Positions 50,501 through 60,500 of a stretch of 64,000 nucleotides of DNA are shown in pieces. Every line of letters starts with the position of its first letter. Position 1 is the stretch's first letter. The stretch spans positions 59,567 to 123,566 of the forward strand of contig JALHQH010000036.1 of assembly GCA_022842065.1 (NCBI GenBank), given 5' to 3'. Source of the DNA: Caldilineaceae bacterium. GTDB taxonomy: Bacteria > Chloroflexota > Anaerolineae > Caldilineales > Caldilineaceae. Under the pieces are notes generated by a model. That model was given only the letters and a program-made list of their open reading frames with translations. It had not been told where the DNA came from and did no database searches. The translations under genes and the position numbers were made by a program.

Positions 50501-53469
50501 GCAATATGATGGAGCGGGTGCAGCAGATGCTCTCGTTGCTGTTCTATCCCCATCGCGCCCGCCGGGCGGATGTCGCCACCCTGGCCACTAACAGCCGCGG
50601 CCAACCAGCGCTCTGGGCTTATGGCATCTCTGGTGATTACCCGGTGCTCTTGTTACGCATGGCAAGTGAAAGTGACGGGGAAGTGCTCCAGGAGTTACTC
50701 CAGGCCCACACCTACTGGCGGCGGCGCGGCCTACGCATTGACCTGGTGATTCTCAACGAGCAGGATACCAACTATGGCCAGCCGTTACAGAATTATATCT
50801 ATCGGCTTGCCCATCGCCTGGATAGCGACACCTGGATTAACCAGCGTGGGGGCATCTTCATCCTGCGTGCGGATCAAATGAGTAACGCCGATCGCACGCT
50901 GCTCTATGCCACAGCCCGCGTGCTGCTGCGTGGCAGTGAAGGGAGCGTCGAGCAGCAGTTGGCAGGGCTTTATCAACTGTCGCTACCGTTGCCCCCCTTT
51001 GAAGCAAGCAGCGACCCCATCGCGGTGCAGCCAGATAGCGGGCTGGCCAGACCGACCGACCTGCAATTTGATAATGGCTATGGTGGCTTCAGCCACGATG
51101 GACGAGAGTATGTCATCTATCTGGCCCCCGGTGTGCAGACCCCGGCCCCCTGGATCAATGTAGTAGCCAATGCGGACTTTGGTTTCCTGGCGTCGGAAAG
51201 TGGGGGCGGCTATACCTGGGCCATCAACAGCGGCGAAAACCGCCTGACCACCTGGCAGAATGATCCGATCAGTGATGGGACAGCCGAGGCCATCTACCTG
51301 CGCGACGAAGAGACGGCCCAGGTCTGGTCACCGACGCCCCAACCGGCTGGCGCAGACGCGCCTTATCTGATCCGCCACGGGGCCGGCTATACGTGTTATG
51401 AACACCAGAGCCATGAGCTGGACCAACAACTGCGCCTCTTTGTCGCCCCGACTGATCCAATCAAAATATTACAACTGCGGTTGCGTAACTTGAGTGACCG
51501 TGCGCGGCGGATTACCGTCACCTACTATGCCGAATGGGTATTAGGGGTCGATCGCGAGAGTGCGCAGCAATTTGTCGTGCCAGAGTATGACCAAGCTGGG
51601 CAGGCCCTGTTGGCACGCAATGCCTATCACAGTGAATTTGGCAGCCGGGTTGCCTTTATGGCCGCGAGCAAAGCACCGCATGGCTTAACCACCAACCGCA
51701 CCGAATTTTTGGGACGGCTCGGGCGCGTGCAAAGGCCCGATGCGCTCACCCGGGTTGGGCTATCCGGCCATGTCGGGGCCGGCGTCGATCCCTGTGCCGT
51801 GCTGCAACTCCATGTTGATCTGCCACCCAATGGCGAGGAGGAACTTTACTTCCTGCTCGGCCAAGGCAGCAACCGCCAAGACGCGCTGGCGTTGATCCAG
51901 CAGTATCAGGAACCGGGTGTGGTGGCCGAAAGCTGGATCGCGGTTGGGCAACAGTGGGATGAGATTCTCGGCACGGTAACCGTGGAAACACCTGATGCCG
52001 CCATGAATTTGCTGCTCAACCGTTGGCTGCTCTACCAAGCACTGGCCTGTCGGATCTGGGGGCGTTCGGCCCTTTACCAATCCAGCGGCGCGTATGGCTT
52101 CCGTGATCAGTTGCAGGATGTAATGGCGTTGATCCATGCGCGCCCTGATCTGGCCAGAGAACATATTGTCCGCAGTGCCCAGTACCAGTTTGAAGCCGGT
52201 GATGTGTTGCACTGGTGGCACCCCCCGTCTGGCCGTGGCGTGCGCACCCGCATGACCGACGACCTGGCGTGGTTGCCCTATGTCACCGCCCACTATGTGA
52301 CCGCCACTGGCGATCTGACGCTGTTGGACGAAAAGGTCCCGTTCTTGCATGGCGCGCCATTGGGCAGCGCAGAAGAAGAGCGTTATGCCGAATACGAAGC
52401 GACCACCGAGGACTTTACAATCTACGAGCATTGTCGCCGTGCGCTCAAACGGGCGATTACCGCGGGTGCCCATGGCATTCCGCTCATGGGTGCCGGCGAT
52501 TGGAACGATGGCATGAATCGGGTCGGGATCGAAGGGCAGGGGGAGAGCATTTGGCTTGGTTGGTTCCTCCATGCCGCCGCCACTAATTTTGCCCTGCTCT
52601 GTGAGCAGATTGGCAAAGTCGAGGACGCCCAACAGTATCGCGCGCAGGCCGAAACCATCCGCCAGGCCGTGGAAACCAATGGGTGGGATGGCGAATGGTA
52701 TCGCCGGGCCTACTACGATGATGGCTCACCCTTGGGCTCGGCCCAGAATGAAGAATGCCAGATTGACGCGATTGCCCAATCGTGGGCCGTCCTCTCTGGC
52801 GCGGGGGAACCCCAACGAGCACGGCGCGCCATGGCCGCGGTCTCTACGCGGCTGATCCGGGAAGAAGAGCGGCTCTTGTTGCTCTTTACGCCCCCCTTTG
52901 ATAAGACCAAGCGCGATCCAGGCTATATTAAAGGCTATCTACCCGGTATTCGTGAAAACGGGGGTCAATATACCCACGCGGCGCTGTGGACAATTTGGGC
53001 CTTTGCCGAGTTGGGCGAGGGTGACCGCGCCGAAGCGCTCTTCCGCCTGATCAACCCGATCTATCGGGCGGACAGTAGCGAGAAAGCGGACCATTACAAG
53101 GTCGAACCCTATGTCATCTCCGCCGATGTCTACGGCGTGGCCCCCCACACCGGGCGTGGTGGGTGGACCTGGTACACCGGTTCCAGTGGATGGATGTATC
53201 GCCTGGGGGTAGAAGCACTGCTAGGCCTGCGGCGCACGCCGGACGCTTTCTGGCTGGAGCCACGCGTTCCCCGCGCCTGGGCGGGCTATACCCTGGTCTA
53301 TCGGGCGGGAAATGCCACCTATCGCGTGCAGGTGCACCAGACAGCCGACCTGCCAACCGGCGAGCAGCAGGTCACCGTCGATGGCCAGACCCAGCCTGAT
53401 CACAAAATTGCGCTCAGAGGGGATAGTAATCCCCATGAAGTGATCATCCGCCTGGGAATTGGCACGTAA
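44482..53469 (+). CDS. Giant cyclic beta-1,2-glucan synthase-like protein (GT84/GH94)
   Basis: A 2995-residue inner-membrane protein similar to NdvB/ChvB/Cgs. Layout: an N-terminal helical region (1-420); a first helix pair (about 425-475); a GT84-like glycosyltransferase with a DxD-type DADT near 636; a membrane block (about 830-1005); a glycoamylase-like cyclase region (about 1020-1640, GLGFKRGLSDDLVIAPYAS and YGFYEAIDFTPS); and a GH94 glycoside phosphorylase region (about 1700-2990) with its catalytic motif GDWNDGMNRVG (Asp2676). Rhizobial members polymerise UDP-glucose into cyclic glucans for osmotic adaptation and surface function. It starts 20 nt inside the USP gene. Function outside Proteobacteria is inference. 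Confidence 0.88.
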   Translation: MSQPQSELIPQASTAAATATPVSPPSKLELAAYELATEHKIVVKFDQRASGRTPTAATARFLDRLPLYAKLLRQAQAMLVTTTEEALAISYAAEWLLDNFYTVEQALRQVKEDLPAKYFHELPKLSPAAADDQQTEQQTEVDAIPRVYAVAQAFLQRDEFQFDAERLVRFVMAYQQQADLTMGELWALPIMLRLILLENLARAAAHITKLDPQQVADQGAVFSADDVQRFLAVSGDHPLDDQDLIANSIPSLRLLDAYDWQDFFERVSLVHQRLCDDPAGVYTVMDFATRNRYRGEIEALALGSDHSELLVAQQVVDLAYAAYRHSDAALHAATPAQPVAPPQPLEHQLQETNGKGALDTERALEVGLNGNRPYGDLNLQLARTCHVGYYLLAAGRAALEAQLDYRANSSTARRQRLLRHPTAAYLSAIWLVTLVILAFVVLYLTTTDRNALTAVLAILLTLIPALTVAVNLVNWAVTHLIPPRTLPKLDFSAGIPESCRTMVVIPSLIASAADVDNLLSELEQHYLRNTDPALSFAVLSDFADAPAAQMPEDESLLDRARERMALLNEQYSHQPFYFFHRHRLFNPSENAWIGWERKRGKLHEFNQLLRGASDTSYDVQLGDLTRLAQIRYVITLDADTVLPRDGAQRLVGTLAHPLNRAQFAGQSSRVTAGYTVLQPRAEIKPTSTNRSRFTRVFAGDTGIDLYTLAVSDVYQDLFGAGIYVGKGIYDVDAFERSLVGRVPENTLLSHDLFEGMHGRVGLVTDIVLYEDYPPHYLVNVLRAHRWVRGDWQLLPWLAPWTPRVDPATGQRTYQRSDLPLISRWKIADNLRRSLLSPALLLLFLAGWTILPGAPWFWTLLGLLTPAFSLIVGGIMGLISALTSTRGNEWQRFLRSLSNSALRWLLFLAFLPYESLLTLDAVGRTLVRLLIRRRKMLEWTTAARAVRLFGRNVTVEATLVRMLPSIIVVALLALVVNLTNPSALLVSAPFFLVWLLAAEIAYWISRPIISDVPAPTVEHRRQLRTYARRTWLFYEQFVGPDDNWLPPDHFQESPRGVVAHRTSPTNVGLYLLAMLSAYDLGYISVADLAFRLRFTFETMGRLDRYRGHFLNWIDTSSLAPLPPSYVSTVDSGNLAGCLIALKQGCLTLPQQRIWRWQWWEGLLDTIRLLAERVDAATRTNVFSANDDQSAASSAATRLTIPSTVAVPTNDSQLALRHYLHDLEELVGRGRERPEAWYTLLNTIIDERSQELDRLLARSAASMDTEVLRDCRIYSERIHQHLRNMQREIAQMLPWLTLLAAPPAVFTAADSSPALQRAWHGLTAALPSTARWQEIEQLCTVGQAKLEALTIELANEQIGGVEHHWSPSELEAAQRWCDHLGAQLNAAARASAALLENLRDLANQADTFVQEMDFSFLYSRQRQVFHIGYNMDVGRLDNSYYDLLASEARIASLLAIAKQDVPQQHWLHLARPLTQVDGGEQALLSWSGTMFEYLMPPLLLRAYPDTLLYQSCLAAIDQQIAYGRQKGVPWGISESGFYTFDAAMNYQYRAFGAPGLGFKRGLSDDLVIAPYASLLALPFRPREVIQNIEQLKRINAIGRYGFYEAIDFTPSHLNLGQDHAIVRSYMAHHQGMIMLALADYLQGKRMVERFHAEPMIESVEILLQEQIPQGAPLQFPHEDEQGALQLPQAPAAAHPWRVPVDSPMPLVHYLSNGQYGVMVTNAGAGYSANGDIAYTRWRADTTRDNWGNWLYLQDLESGALWSAGRQPTGAVGDYEEVTFHPHMAEFRRRDHGIFLQMEIFVGADENIEFRRITLTNEGDESRRLGLTSYGEVVLSPTGADRRHQAFAKLFVESEYLPDPGLLLFRRRPRAATEQPNFLAHMLVTRPMTQTTATVPTPWLRTRYESDRARFLGRGQHAALPQALADQRWWQEEWQGVTGATLDPVMALGQEIQLAPHSAVQLVFVTLSAPTREATISLARRFRVWTAIDRALQRTRSQAERELRQLGMRGNMMERVQQMLSLLFYPHRARRADVATLATNSRGQPALWAYGISGDYPVLLLRMASESDGEVLQELLQAHTYWRRRGLRIDLVILNEQDTNYGQPLQNYIYRLAHRLDSDTWINQRGGIFILRADQMSNADRTLLYATARVLLRGSEGSVEQQLAGLYQLSLPLPPFEASSDPIAVQPDSGLARPTDLQFDNGYGGFSHDGREYVIYLAPGVQTPAPWINVVANADFGFLASESGGGYTWAINSGENRLTTWQNDPISDGTAEAIYLRDEETAQVWSPTPQPAGADAPYLIRHGAGYTCYEHQSHELDQQLRLFVAPTDPIKILQLRLRNLSDRARRITVTYYAEWVLGVDRESAQQFVVPEYDQAGQALLARNAYHSEFGSRVAFMAASKAPHGLTTNRTEFLGRLGRVQRPDALTRVGLSGHVGAGVDPCAVLQLHVDLPPNGEEELYFLLGQGSNRQDALALIQQYQEPGVVAESWIAVGQQWDEILGTVTVETPDAAMNLLLNRWLLYQALACRIWGRSALYQSSGAYGFRDQLQDVMALIHARPDLAREHIVRSAQYQFEAGDVLHWWHPPSGRGVRTRMTDDLAWLPYVTAHYVTATGDLTLLDEKVPFLHGAPLGSAEEERYAEYEATTEDFTIYEHCRRALKRAITAGAHGIPLMGAGDWNDGMNRVGIEGQGESIWLGWFLHAAATNFALLCEQIGKVEDAQQYRAQAETIRQAVETNGWDGEWYRRAYYDDGSPLGSAQNEECQIDAIAQSWAVLSGAGEPQRARRAMAAVSTRLIREEERLLLLFTPPFDKTKRDPGYIKGYLPGIRENGGQYTHAALWTIWAFAELGEGDRAEALFRLINPIYRADSSEKADHYKVEPYVISADVYGVAPHTGRGGWTWYTGSSGWMYRLGVEALLGLRRTPDAFWLEPRVPRAWAGYTLVYRAGNATYRVQVHQTADLPTGEQQVTVDGQTQPDHKIALRGDSNPHEVIIRLGIGT

Positions 53470-53493
53470 AACGCTGATTTGATTAAAACAGAT

Positions 53494-53558
53494 AAAGGTG
53501 CGCAGCCGGGAGAAATTACCCTTTGACAAAGGGTAATTTCTCCCGGCTGCGCACCTTT
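53494..53558 (+). terminator. 32-bp perfect hairpin terminator
   Basis: Arms 53494-53525 and 53527-53558 are exactly complementary with one central base. It starts 25 bp after the glucan-synthase stop and marks the end of that operon. The perfect match over 32 bp is unusually long for a simple terminator. Confidence 0.8.
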
Positions 53559-53700
53559 AATTTCAAACGACTTCTTGCGCCTGTACCTTTTCTTGTATCC
53601 TACATCTATATCCTGCTCTATAACTCTTTTACGGAACAGATTTTATAATCGAGGTAAGAGTCGCCTATTTAGCCCAAACTTTATTAGCCAAGGAGTTGTT

Positions 53701-53895
53701 ATGTTACGCGGGACGATGAGAAAACAAGGTACACCGACACAACCCGTTGCCATTACTTTTGAAGAAGGGCAAACGCTAACCGAGCTAGATGGCTTGCAGA
53801 AAGGCAATCCAACTCTCTATACGCTGGGGCTGGTCTTGCGGGTTGGCTTCTTTCTGGCCATTGTAATCAATGCGTTGACACTTTGGCAACGGTAA
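53701..53895 (+). CDS. Small single-helix membrane protein
   Basis: A 64-residue protein of unknown family. After a basic N-terminus (MLRGTMRKQG) and an acidic middle (FEEGQTLTELDG) comes one C-terminal membrane helix (LGLVLRVGFFLAIVINALTLW). ATG 53701 has AAGGAG 5-6 nt upstream, and an intrinsic terminator follows at 53954. It lies between the glucan synthase and the giant kinase with its own transcript limits. Confidence 0.6.
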   Translation: MLRGTMRKQGTPTQPVAITFEEGQTLTELDGLQKGNPTLYTLGLVLRVGFFLAIVINALTLWQR

Positions 53896-53953
53896 TGTTG
53901 GATCTTCCCCCGCTACTCCGCCCACCGACCAAGTCTAGCAAGTGTTCGATGAT

Positions 53954-53989
53954 AGCGCGCTGCTGTTAATCACAGCAACGCGCTTTTTG
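53954..53989 (+). terminator. Intrinsic terminator of the small membrane protein gene
   Basis: Arms AGCGCGCTGCTGT (53954-53966) and ACAGCAACGCGCT (53972-53984) with one mismatch and a 5-nt loop, followed by TTTTT. Confidence 0.85.
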
Positions 53990-54057
53990 CATTTGGGTTC
54001 AAACACACTTTCTTAGAACGTTACTTCCCATAAAATATAAACTGCTTTAGCTCATTT

Positions 54058-54096
54058 ACGCAGTCCTTGTCAGCACTTGTCTGGCAAGGACTGCGT
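54058..54096. repeat. 16-bp hairpin
   Basis: ACGCAGTCCTTGTCAG and CTGGCAAGGACTGCGT pair with one G-T position and a 7-nt loop. Not assigned to a gene end. Confidence 0.65.
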
Positions 54097-54229
54097 TTGC
54101 GTGTTTTGCATTGGAGGGTTGTGCGCTTAAGAGGCCCAACTTTGCGACACCACCTTTTTATTGCTAACCAACCTCAACACCAAAGGGTGTGTCCCAAAGT
54201 TTCACCAAATGTAACGCTTCAGGTATGCG

Positions 54230-54298
54230 CAGGTGCGTCGCACTGTCCAGCGAGAAGTGAATGGTACGCCCGCCGTTTGGACAAGTGCGACGCACCTG
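54230..54298. repeat. Palindromic repeat, subfamily A copy 3
   Basis: Arms CAGGTGCGTCGCACTGTCCA (54230-54249) and its complement with one inserted A (54278-54298). The loop GCGAGAAGTGAATGGTACG matches the A copies at 8429 and 24384. Confidence 0.85.
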
Positions 54299-54314
54299 AT
54301 GTGAAAATAAGCCC

Positions 54315-54395
54315 ACCGCCAAGGGCGCCAAGGGCGCGAAGTTGCGCAAAGAAAAAACCTTTGTGAACCTTTGCGCCCTTGGCGTGCTTCGCGGT
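54315..54395. repeat. Imperfect CCAAGGGCG inverted repeat
   Basis: 23-nt arms (54315-54337 and 54373-54395) with three mismatches enclose an AAAGAAAAAACCTTT loop. The words GCCAAGGGCGC and CCTTTGCGCCC resemble a CCAAGG/AAAGAA repeat type I have seen in Anaerolineae-like genomes; only one copy is in this window. Confidence 0.55.
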
Positions 54396-54549
54396 AGAAA
54401 AATTTTCATCGTTATTGGTGCCGCTAGGACATGTTGCCTGTTCACAGTATTGTTACCGCACAACAAACGCGTTGCCCAGCCGAACCAGATGATTGGGCAA
54501 TTATAGATGGCCAATTGAACTCTTCAGACATTATAAGGTGCCATGCGCT

Positions 54550-57500
54550 ATGACAGATGCACAAATGGATAATGTGGAGCCATCTACACCTATGGCCCCA
54601 ATGCCCTCTGCGCCCGCCAGCGTAGCCCCTCTCAGTAAAATCGACAATCATTTGCCCTTTCCTGTGGTCGGCGTGGTGGGCGGCACTGGTAGCCGCCAAG
54701 CGCTGGAAACCTTTTTTCGCCACCTGCCCGACGACAGTGGGATCGCGTTTATCATTGTCACCCGCCTTGCCGCCAAACAGCAGTTACAACTGCGCGCGGC
54801 GCTGACTGCGCGCACCAACATGGCGGTTGTCGTCGCCACGGATGGCGTTGCACTCCAAGCTGATCAGATTTATCTGGCCCCGCCCACCTTGCAGATTACG
54901 GTAAACAACGGCCAATTACAACTGCAAAATCGCGCGCCCAGCGCGTTGCGTCATCTGCTGAATCCCTTTCTACGCAGCCTGGCCGCGGATCAAGGCGAGA
55001 ATGCAGTAGCGATTCTCCTCTCTGGCACGGGCGAAGATGGCGTAGAGGGGATGTGCGCGATCAAGAGTAGCGAAGGGCTGACCCTGGTGCAAGAGCCGGA
55101 TGAGGCCGCCCAGGGGGCCTTGTTGCGCCGCTTTATTGTCACCGGTGATGCGGACTTGATTGCACCGCTTAGTGAATTGGCCCGCCAGTTGGTCCAACGC
55201 AAAGGTGATCTGGCCCATACTGATCTGCTTATACCAGGCGAGCCGGAAGAGAATATGAGCGAGATCTTTGCCGCCATTCTGGCGCAGATCAGCGCACAGA
55301 CCGGCCATGATCTCAGCCACTGTAAAACCTCAACGCTCTATCGCCGCATTGCCCGCCGGATGCAAATGGCCGGGCTGCATGATCTGTCCCGCTATCTTGC
55401 CTATATCCAAAATAATCTGGAGGAGACGCAGGCGCTCTTCCGCGACTGCCTGGTCTCAGTGACCAGCTTTTTCCGCGATCCCGATGCCTATGAGATGTTG
55501 GAACGCGACTGCATTCCCCAACTCTTTCTCAACAAGCGGCGGAGCGATTTTGTACGGGTCTGGGTGGCTGGCTGCGCTACGGGGGAAGAAGCCTATTCAA
55601 TCGCGATTCAACTGGCCGAACGTGCCGCCCAAATGCACGAGCCGCCGCGCATCCAAGTCTTCGCCACTGATCTGGATGACAATGCAATTGCCGTGGCGCG
55701 ACGCGGACGCTACTCAGCGACAATTGCCAAAGAGATTGCACAAAACCGCTTGGATCGCTTTTTTATCAAAGAAGATCACGGCTATGTGGTCAAGCCGGAG
55801 ATCCGGGAACATGTGCTCTTTGCCGTCCACGATCTGCTCAAGGACCCGCCCTTCTCGCGGCTCGATCTGATCTGCTGTCGCAATGTGCTCATCTATTTCA
55901 ACCGCGAGGCACAGACGAAGGTTTTTGATATCTTCCATTATGCCCTCAACCCCAAGGGCTATCTCTTTCTGGGCACGTCGGAATCAGTCGATAGCGCGCC
56001 CGAGCTTTTCGGGGTGATCAACAAACATTGCCATCTTTACCAGCAGCGCGAAGTCGTGGCGGCCCCGCAGCGCACGCGTTGGAATCCACTTAATGCGTTG
56101 ATGACGGCCGGCGGCAAAAGTGCCGAACGAACACCGACGCGGCGTGATAGCAAGCCCCGCACGATTGAAGAGTTATATACGGTGTGGACACTACGCACCC
56201 AGGCCCCGCCCCGCCTCCTCGTCAACGATCAATATGATATTACCCACCTCTTTGGCCATGCCGAACGCTATCTCCAAGAACGCGAAGGGGCGATCACCCA
56301 AAATGTGCTACAAAAAGTGCTGCCCGAGCTGCGGCTTGATGTGCGCACTGCGCTCTACCAAGCCTTTAACAAGGGCGAACGGACAATTTCCCGGCTGCTC
56401 CATCTCACGATTACAGATCAATTACACCTCTTACAGCTGCAGGTCGGGCCGGTAAATGAACCAGGCTTCCCCAGCGAGTATGTCGAGATTGTCTTTGTCG
56501 AACACGAAGATCGTACCCTCCTGGGGTTGCCCCCAAGCGGCGCGGCCATTGAAACGGATCTCGCATTGGTGTCACGCATGGAAGAAGAGCTGGTCCGCAC
56601 ACGCGAGCGGCTCCAGAGTATTATCGAAGAATATGAGATCTCTAGCCAGGAATTAAAGGCCTCCAACGAAGAGTTACAATCGATTAATGAAGAGCTGAAG
56701 TCGACCACCGAAGAATTGGAGACCAGCAAAGAAGAGCTCCAATCGATGAATGAGGAGTTGGTCACCGTTAATGGTGAGCTAACCCATAAGATCGAAGAGC
56801 TACACCGCGCCAACAGTGATCTGCTCAACCTGGTTGCGTCGACCGATGTGGGGGCGCTCTTTCTGGACAAAAGCCTGTGCATCAAACGCTTTACGCCCCG
56901 CGCGGTGGAACTCTTCAACTTAATTGAGGGCGATATTGGCCGCCCCTTTGCCCACCTGACCCACCAGATTCGCCACACCGGCCTGTTGCCCTTGATCGAC
57001 CATGTCCAGACAACCGCGGTGCGCATCGAGGAAACCGTCCAAAGCGCGGCTGGACACTGGTATATCCTCCGCCTCTTTCCCTATCGCACCGTCACCGGTG
57101 AGCTCGACGGCGTGGTGATCACCTTTATCGATATCAGCGATCTCAAACGGGCCGAAAGCGAAGAGCGCCAGCGGCGGCAGCAGCAAAGCCTGGCAGCATT
57201 GAGTCACCAGGCGTTGGCCGGCGAGGATCTTGATCTGTTGCTTACTGCGGCGACACAACAGGTAGCCGATGTGCTGGAGATGGAGCTTTGCAAGGTGCTG
57301 GAACTCGAACCTGATGGGGAGACGCTCTTCCTGCGCGCCGGCATTGGCTGGCACGCCGGCCTGGTTGGGCAGGCCCGGGTGCCAACCGATGGGGGCGCGC
57401 AGGCTGGCTATACCCTCCACGCGTCAGGGCCGGTAGTCGTGCGTGATTTACAGACGGAAACCCGCTTTCACGCCCCACAATTGCTGCTGGACCACGAAGT

Positions 57501-60500
57501 ACGCAGCGGGATGAGCGTGACAATTCCTGGGGTGGATGGTTACTATGGCGTGTTGGGCGTCCACGGTCGCGCACCGCGTTCGTTTGCAACCTATGATGTC
57601 GATTATCTACAATCGGTTGCCAATACACTGGCCGCGGCGATCTCACGCCGGCAGACCGAAACGGCCTTACGCGCCAGCGAAGAGCGTTTCCGCGACTTGA
57701 TTGAGCAAGCCTCCGATGCGATCTTCATTGCCGATCTGGCGGGCAGTTATACTGATGTTAACAGCAGCGCCTGCCATCTGTTGGGCTATACGCGTGACCA
57801 GTTAATTGGGCAGGCGATTACCACGCTGGTGTTACCGGACGATCAAGAACGTGTACTGGCCGCCCGCGAACAGATGTTACGCACAGGTGAAACGCAAACG
57901 GCCGAATGGACCTTGTTGCGCAAGGACGGCACGCCCGTGCCAGTCGAGGCAAGCACCAAAATTTTGCCCAATGGCATCTGGCAAACTATCGTCCGCGACA
58001 TCACCGAACGGCAACAAGCCGAGCTGGCTTTGCGCCGCTATGCGGATATGTTGCGCCTCTCCTATGATGCCATCTTGGTTTGGCACTCGCAGGATGGCAT
58101 TGAATTCTGGAATGAGGGAGCCGTTGCCCTCTACGGCTATTCGGCCGCGCAAGCCGCCGGTCAGGTCAGCCACACCTTATTGCAGACCCACCATCTAGAG
58201 GAGTGGGAGACCATTGAAGCCACTTTGCGCGCCACCGGGGTTTGGGAAGGCGAGGTCGAACATACCACCCAAGCGGGGAAAAAGGTAATTGTTTCGACGC
58301 GTCACCAGGTAATCGAAGCGCAGGGCGAGGCATTGGTCGTGCTTGAAATCAACCGTGACATCACCCAGCAAAAACAAGGCCAAGCCATTCTAGAACGCTA
58401 TCAATTACTCTCCGAACAGACGCGCGACATCATTCTCTTTGTGCGCCTGGACGGCCAGATTATCGAGGCAAACAAGGCGGCAGCCGAGACCTATGGTTAT
58501 GACCGTGCCACGCTGCAACGGATGAAACTCCACGACATCCGCGATCCCGTTACCGTGGCAATGGTTGAAACGCACCTGGCCGAGGCCAATGCCCGTGGCA
58601 TCCGCTTTGAAACGCGTCACCGCCGCGGCGACGGCACAATCTTTCCAGTCGAAGTCAGCGCAGTGGGAGCCACGGTCGGCGGCGAGCGGCTGATCTTGAG
58701 TGTGATTCGCGACATCAGTGCACAAAAAGCGGCCGCCGAAGCCTTGGCCGCCTCCGAAGCAAAATTCGCAACTGCCTTCAACCTTAGTCCACTGATTCTC
58801 ACCATTACCGATTTGGCCACGGGTCGGCTGCTCGAAGTCAACGAGAGCTTTGTCCAGACCACTGGTTACAGCCGCGCCGAAGCGACAGGGCAGACCCCAG
58901 ATGAGTTACGGTTATGGGTTGACCCCCAAGAGCGCCGAGAGGGCTTAATAGAACTCAAAGCAGGGGTGATGGTGACCGGGGCCGAAGCCCTTTTCCGTAT
59001 GAAAGATGGCACCATCCGCACTTGTGTCTTGGGGGCCACGATCGTCGCGATCGACGGCCAGCCCTGCGCGCTAACCGCGCTGGTTGATATTACGGCGCGC
59101 AAAGCCGCCGACGAAGAGGTGCAACGGCTCAACCGCGAGCTCAATCGGCGGCTCAGTGAGATGCAGACCCTGTTAGATGCGGTGCCGATTGGGATTGCCG
59201 TTGCCCATGATCCGGCCTGCCAGGTGATTACGATCAATCCGGCTGGGGCCGCGATGTTGGGGACCAGCGATGAAGAAAATGTCTCGCTGAGCAGATCGGA
59301 TGCGGTATTGCCCTTCCGCGTTTTCCAACATGGCCGCGAAGTTCCCGCCGCAGAGTTGCCCATGCAATATGCCGCCACCCATAATGTTGCCATTGAGCGG
59401 GTAGAGTACGACATTGTGTGGGCAACTGGCGAGGTACGCAATCTGTACGAATATGCTGTCCCCCTTTATGATGAAGCGGGTGCAGTGCGCGGGGCGCTTG
59501 GCATCTTTGTTGACATTACCGAGCGTAAATTGGTCGAGCAGGCGCTGCAGGCCAGTGAAAGCCAGTTGCGCCTGGTCACTGACAATATTTCCGGGCTGAT
59601 CAGCTATGTGGATCGGGCAGAGCGCTATCACTTTGTCAATGCCGTCTATGAAAGCTGGTTTGCGCAACCGCGTGAAGCAATCCTAGGCTGCACCGTACGG
59701 GATGCCTTGGGCGAGGTAGGCTATGCTGTCGCCCAGCCCTACATTCGCCGGGTGCTCAATGGCGAACGGGTCACTTTTGAAAACACGGTTGTCTATGCCG
59801 ATGGCACCACCCGCACCGTGCTTTCCACCTATGTGCCGGATGTGGACAGCAAAGGCCAAACGCTGGGCTTCTATGCCCTGATCACCGATATCAGCGAACG
59901 CAAACAAGGCGAAGAACGACTGCGCTTTTTGGCCGAAGCCAGTAACACGCTCGCCAGTTCGCTCGACTATAAACTAACGTTGCAACATGTAGCCCAAATT
60001 GCCGTACCAACGATTGCTGATTGGTGCGCAATTGATCTAGTCGCCGCCGATGGGTCAATCCAAGACGTGGTCATTGCCCATGTTGACCCGGCCAAGGTAC
60101 GCTGGGCCAAAGAATTGCGCGAGCAATATCCGATTGACCCGAATAGCCCAGCCGGTGCCCCCCAAGTGATCCGCACCGGCCAATCCGAGTATTATCCACT
60201 GATCACCGATGAGATGTTGGCTGCGGTGGCCAATAATGCGGAAGAGTTAGCACTTTTGCATTCGGTTGGCTATCGCTCCATCATGATTGTGCCATTGCAG
60301 GCCCATGGTAGTGTCCTCGGTGCCATCACCTTTGTGGCCACCGAATCCGCCCGTAGCTTTACGCCTCAAGATCTAGCCATGGCCGAAGAGATTGCCAGCC
60401 GCGCCGCCGCCGCCATCGGCAACGCGCAACTACACGAAGCCATCCAACTGAGCGAGCAGCAGCTGCGCACCAGCGAGGAGCGGCTGCGTCTGGCCCTGGA

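Larger units (their letters stand above)
53896..54549. other. Intergenic region full of inverted repeats
   Basis: 654 bp with four structures: the terminator at 53954-53989, a hairpin at 54058-54096, the palindromic repeat at 54230-54298 and an imperfect repeat at 54315-54395. No gene is visible. Confidence 0.6.
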
